Positions 50,966-64,000 of a DNA stretch of 64,000 nt are shown here, one piece after another (position 1 is the first letter of the stretch; each line of letters starts with the position of its first letter). The notes under the pieces were generated by a model. The model did not search any database, had not been told where the DNA came from, and saw only the letters and a list, made by a program, of their open reading frames with translations. The position numbers were made by a program, and so were the translations under genes. The stretch spans positions 63,885,482 to 63,949,481 of the forward strand of contig CM072516.1 in the NCBI GenBank assembly GCA_036898135.1, in the 5' to 3' direction. This DNA is from Oncomelania hupensis. Lineage: Eukaryota; Mollusca; Gastropoda; Littorinimorpha; Pomatiopsidae.

Positions 50966-53213
50966 GTTCTGTTTTGTTAATACATCTGTTTGGGGTAATC
51001 TGTACTTGTTAATTCTATGTTTCTTTTATCTGTATAAATCTTATCAATCTACCTCAATTTGTTCTTTGTGTTTGAAATATGAGTGTCTTCTTCTTCTTGT
51101 TCTTCTTGTTGTTCTTCTTCTTGTTCTTCGTGTAGTTCTTCTTTTTCTTCTTCTTATTTTTCTTCTTCTTCTTCTTCTTCTTCTTCTTCTTCTTCTTCTT
51201 CTTCTTCTTCTTCTTCTTCTTCTTCTTCTTCTTCTTCTTCTTCTTCTTCTTCCTCTCCCTCTTCTTCAGTTTTAATACAGTTTTCTTTTATTATCAGTTC
51301 GTTTTTCTCATTTATGTAAAAAGAATTGTTTTTAATTCAACCCTCTCTTAATAGAGTTCCCTAAAGCTTTACTTCGTTACGACCAAATGGTTACGGGAAA
51401 GTCTTCATTTTTGTAATTTAAAATATATAGATAGATATATACCACAGTTTCCTGCTGCTATTTGGCTTTGGTACCCTTTGTATAAAGGATGAGCCGTTAC
51501 TTTCGCTTTTATTATTTAGTGTTGGTATTTTTGTATAAAAAAGATTAGCCGCTCTTACTCCGTTTTTTTTTTTAAATTTTATTTGCGGACTTTTAATCAA
51601 TAGACAACAAGCCGGCCTTAATCCTAGGCGTGCACTGGGTGAATTAGTACCACCAGAAGTCTCGCCTTGACTTTCAGTTATGCGTTTTGCCTTACCAGAG
51701 AACTCGGGTGGCTTCATACTTGGTCGCCTTTCTCGCGGCCCTGCAGAGGAAGGAAGATTATTATTCTTCACCCCGTGAGCCAGTCCTTCGGTGGCAGAGC
51801 GTATTTAGACGGCTAATTGATGTGATAATTGCCTTCTGGGGATCTCAGCTTGCAACAGGAGACGTCAGAACTATCGCGTTTCAGTTCACACTCTACTCCT
51901 TACCTGTTCTTATAATAGGATATGATGTGAGAAGTTTTGCTACTGCAAGCCTTCAACTCACCTCCCTTTGCTCATCTGCAAAGCCGTAATAGTTTGTACA
52001 AGGACTAGTCAATTTTAGTACTTGCTTTCGTATAAGTATAATGATAATATTTAAACAACTGTATATACTATACACACTTTGGCAGCTGTGCTGTTCTTCG
52101 AATCAACCTTGATGCTATTAATAAGCACATAAAGAAATGAATGTATCGATTTATATTAAAATCGTACTTTTGTTTGTTTCTTGAAAACTCCGTTTTTTTC
52201 CCGATGGGACAACCCTCACTGTGAATTTGACGGTAAAATGTTCTTGTTGGAAGATTTCTGTCCCCTGACACATAAGCGCATAAATATGGGACGGTAAGAT
52301 GGCCGTGGCCGCTTAATTAGCTTCACTAGACAGTAAGAAACGGTTAACGTTACGTTCTTTAGGAATGCTGTCAAATACAATTCCTTCCTCCAAGAAAGGG
52401 TTGCTTGAGTCAAGACACAAAAAGAGTGTGTAATAGTGTGTAGCAGTTCAGTTGCAATGTGTACGTTTGTAATGTAATGTTATGTACCTCAATTCAGCGG
52501 GTGACGAAGGATTCATAACTATATGTGCACAAGACACATGACTTATTGTTAACATTTCCATTTAATTTTATTTGCAAATAATGTCATTGTTAAACATACT
52601 CATGCAGTTATACTTAAAAATTGAAATTTATGTTTCCCACTCCCAGTCATTCAAAGATAAAAAATGTTGCTATTGTAAATTAATTTAATGAAAATAAAAT
52701 TTAAGTACTGGCAAACTCGACACCTTGGTTTTAGCTTTAGAGTTTATTATTCTATTCTTTAGAAATGACAAATAAATAAATAAACCACATATAGGACGTA
52801 TCGATTGGAAACTTGCGCTTTTTTTCTCAAATCAAGCTCAGAATCAACGGGCAGATATCTGATTCTAAGGATACCTGTATTGTAGAAGATTAAATGCTCA
52901 AGTTTTTTTATTTATTAAAATGTTTAGATTGACTGTTTTTATTCTCTAATTAGTCTACATTGTTGTCTGTGATATTGTAACTCTGTGTACTGTTGTGAAA
53001 AAAGAGAATATGATATTTGTGATTTGTGTGACAAAGCAAAAGATGGTTTTACAAACTAGCAATTACACTGCAATACATTTTGATTTTTTAAAAAGCGAAA
53101 TATTTTTTATACAGCTGAAAGTTTTCGAGAAATACAGAAGACGATTCTACAAGCTAAGCAAGTAGCCTACACATTTAAAAAAACAACATACTGATTGAGG
53201 ATTGAAATAATGT
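50966..53213. other. Intergenic region between convergent genes
   Basis: Holds the (CTT)n tract. Around 51600-51990 both strands have open frames (minus 51771-51418, plus 51687-51989) of ordinary composition; the minus one contains MKPPEFSGKAKR, but no family is recognised. Several TTTATT (minus AATAAA) at 52743, 52907 and 52938 could serve V-ATPase G. Confidence 0.5.
51078..51270. repeat. (CTT)n microsatellite
   Basis: About 190 bp of pyrimidine-rich CTT units in the intergenic region; explains long Leu- and Ser-only reading frames. Confidence 0.95.
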
Positions 53214-62211
<8,998 letters not shown>

Positions 62212-62243
62212 CGCAATGTCTTTACGATTTGTGGCTTTTGTGT

Positions 62244-62444
62244 TTGTTTGTTTGTATGTAGATTATAGTCACACGACACTTTCGCAGATAGGTGACTACT
62301 GGACCGATTTATACTGACACCAGCGGGCCAGTTGTTGGTAAAGGGGAAAATAATATGATCACACGTTGACCAATCCGGGATTCGAACCAGCGACCTTTCG
62401 GTTACTAGCAAGACGCTCTTACCAACTGAGCTACCCGGCCCCCC
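62244..62444 (-). mobile_element. tRNA-derived SINE, family A, copy 2, just upstream of V-ATPase G ATG
   Basis: Nearly identical to the copy at 10406. Flanked by a perfect 11-bp duplication tggcttttgtg (left 62231-62242, right about 62445-62456). It sits in sense with V-ATPase G, ending about 33 bp before the start codon, so it is in the 5' UTR or an upstream intron or promoter. Confidence 0.88.
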
Positions 62445-62595
62445 TGGCTTTTGTGACAATAAAATTGCTTTAATAGGCAGCCGGAATGATTGACAAATTG
62501 ATCGTGGACCCTCAACGTCAAGAAGAAGACTTGTGACCTTATTCACATGCTATCTGGTCAGCTGTTATAGGTTTGTGTTATGTGATCTTTCACAC

Positions 62596-62616
62596 GTCAC
62601 GTGATCACGTGGTCAC
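62596..62616. promoter_or_regulatory. Paired E-boxes (CLEAR-like) upstream of V-ATPase G
   Basis: GTCACGTGAT is directly followed by CACGTGGTCAC, giving two CACGTG cores at 62598-62603 and 62607-62612, about 385-400 bp upstream of the ATG. The first half matches nine of ten positions of the CLEAR consensus GTCACGTGAC bound by TFEB/MiT factors, which regulate V-ATPase subunit genes in vertebrates. The sequence is visible; function is inferred. Confidence 0.5.
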
Positions 62617-62717
62617 ATTGTCTCCCCCCACCCCACCACCACCAACACCACCCCCAACTTGAGTTACAGAGATTGCTTAGCTAAGCGGTCCACCCAGTTA
62701 TATTTAAATAGTTACCC

Positions 62718-63012
62718 AAGTGGAACACGATGACCTGCTCACAGTGGTGAAGAAACGGAAACTCCGATGGTATGGCCACGTCACCAGATCATCAGGCCTT
62801 GCAAAGACCATTCTGCAAGGCACAGTGCAAGGAGGTAGAAGAAGGGGGAGACCGAAAAAGAGGTGGGAGGACAACATTCGAGAATGGACTGGTTTGACAC
62901 TGAGCGAAGCCATGAGGGCTGCTGAGGACAGAGAAAGATGGAGTATGCTGGTTAAACGATCATCTGTGGTGCCCCTACGACCTTCGGGTTATGGGACAGG
63001 ATAGGATAGGAA
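62718..63012 (+). mobile_element. LINE 3'-end fragment with (GGATA)n tail
   Basis: An open frame reads KRKLRWYGHVTRSSGLAKTI then GGRRRGRPKKRWEDNIREWT and AEDRERWSMLVKR, the typical C-terminus of LINE polyproteins with the RGRPKKRWxDxIxxW motif. Ends in ggataggatagg. Heavily 5'-truncated, upstream of V-ATPase G. Confidence 0.75.

Positions 63013-64000
<988 letters not shown>

Noticed and set aside
51006..51319. Poly-Leu and poly-Ser ORFs
   Set aside because: Translations of the (CTT)n microsatellite.
51418..51989. Possible third gene (minus frame with MKPPEFSGKAKR; plus frame MPYQRTRVASYLV)
   Set aside because: Opposite-strand frames cover the same DNA, neither matches a family I recognise, and composition gives no clear preference. 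Left as unresolved.

Overview
The window is animal nuclear DNA, most likely from a mollusc and probably a gastropod (inferred from intron-rich genes, AT-rich introns full of microsatellites, tRNA-derived SINEs, hAT-like and TTAA-type DNA elements, and a 5S rRNA gene beside a histone H3 remnant). Two protein-coding genes run tail to tail; everything else is intron, intergenic DNA or mobile DNA.

Gene 1, plus strand, 536-48298: a homologue of CSPP1 (centrosome and spindle pole associated protein 1). The 5' part lies left of the window. I placed 26 exons plus two candidate optional exons (27 nt at 31722 and 43 nt at 46645). The 26 exons plus the 27-nt one join without a frame break into about 960 codons, ending at TGA 48296-48298. 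Most exons are not visible as long ORFs; they were found from splice sites, phase and protein character (charged coiled coil, poly-Gly, and the [14 protein letters not shown] signature).

Gene 2, minus strand, 62211-53214: V-type proton ATPase subunit G, three coding exons. Its first intron (6 kb) holds a 5S rRNA-like gene and a truncated histone H3 that keeps its histone stem-loop; the H3 copy is split by a retroposon. About 385 bp upstream of the ATG are two adjacent CACGTG E-boxes resembling CLEAR elements.

Mobile DNA: (i) seven copies of a ~570 bp retroposon, here called Rp570, with a fixed 5' end, a short tandem 3' tail and 12-14 bp target duplications; one copy is split by a 5'-truncated LINE that still has an open 707-codon reverse transcriptase ORF; (ii) five kinds of tRNA-derived SINE, several with target duplications; (iii) hAT-like elements with CAGAGGTGCC or CAGGGGTGGG ends, one family having a zinc finger and hAT dimerisation fragment and a telomere-like foldback; (iv) a 1.76 kb TTAA element with a palindromic 42-bp array; (v) a 397 bp MITE with a perfect 8-bp duplication; (vi) two related solo-LTR-like segments; (vii) fragments of two other LINEs. 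A 2.45 kb minisatellite of 26-bp units starts about 15 bp after a CSPP1 exon.

Layout: 1-48298 CSPP1 exons and introns; 48299-about 50965 its 3' UTR; 50965-53213 intergenic; 53214-62211 V-ATPase G; 62212-64000 upstream region with SINE, E-boxes and a LINE fragment. No prokaryotic features, CRISPR arrays or ordinary tRNA genes were seen.
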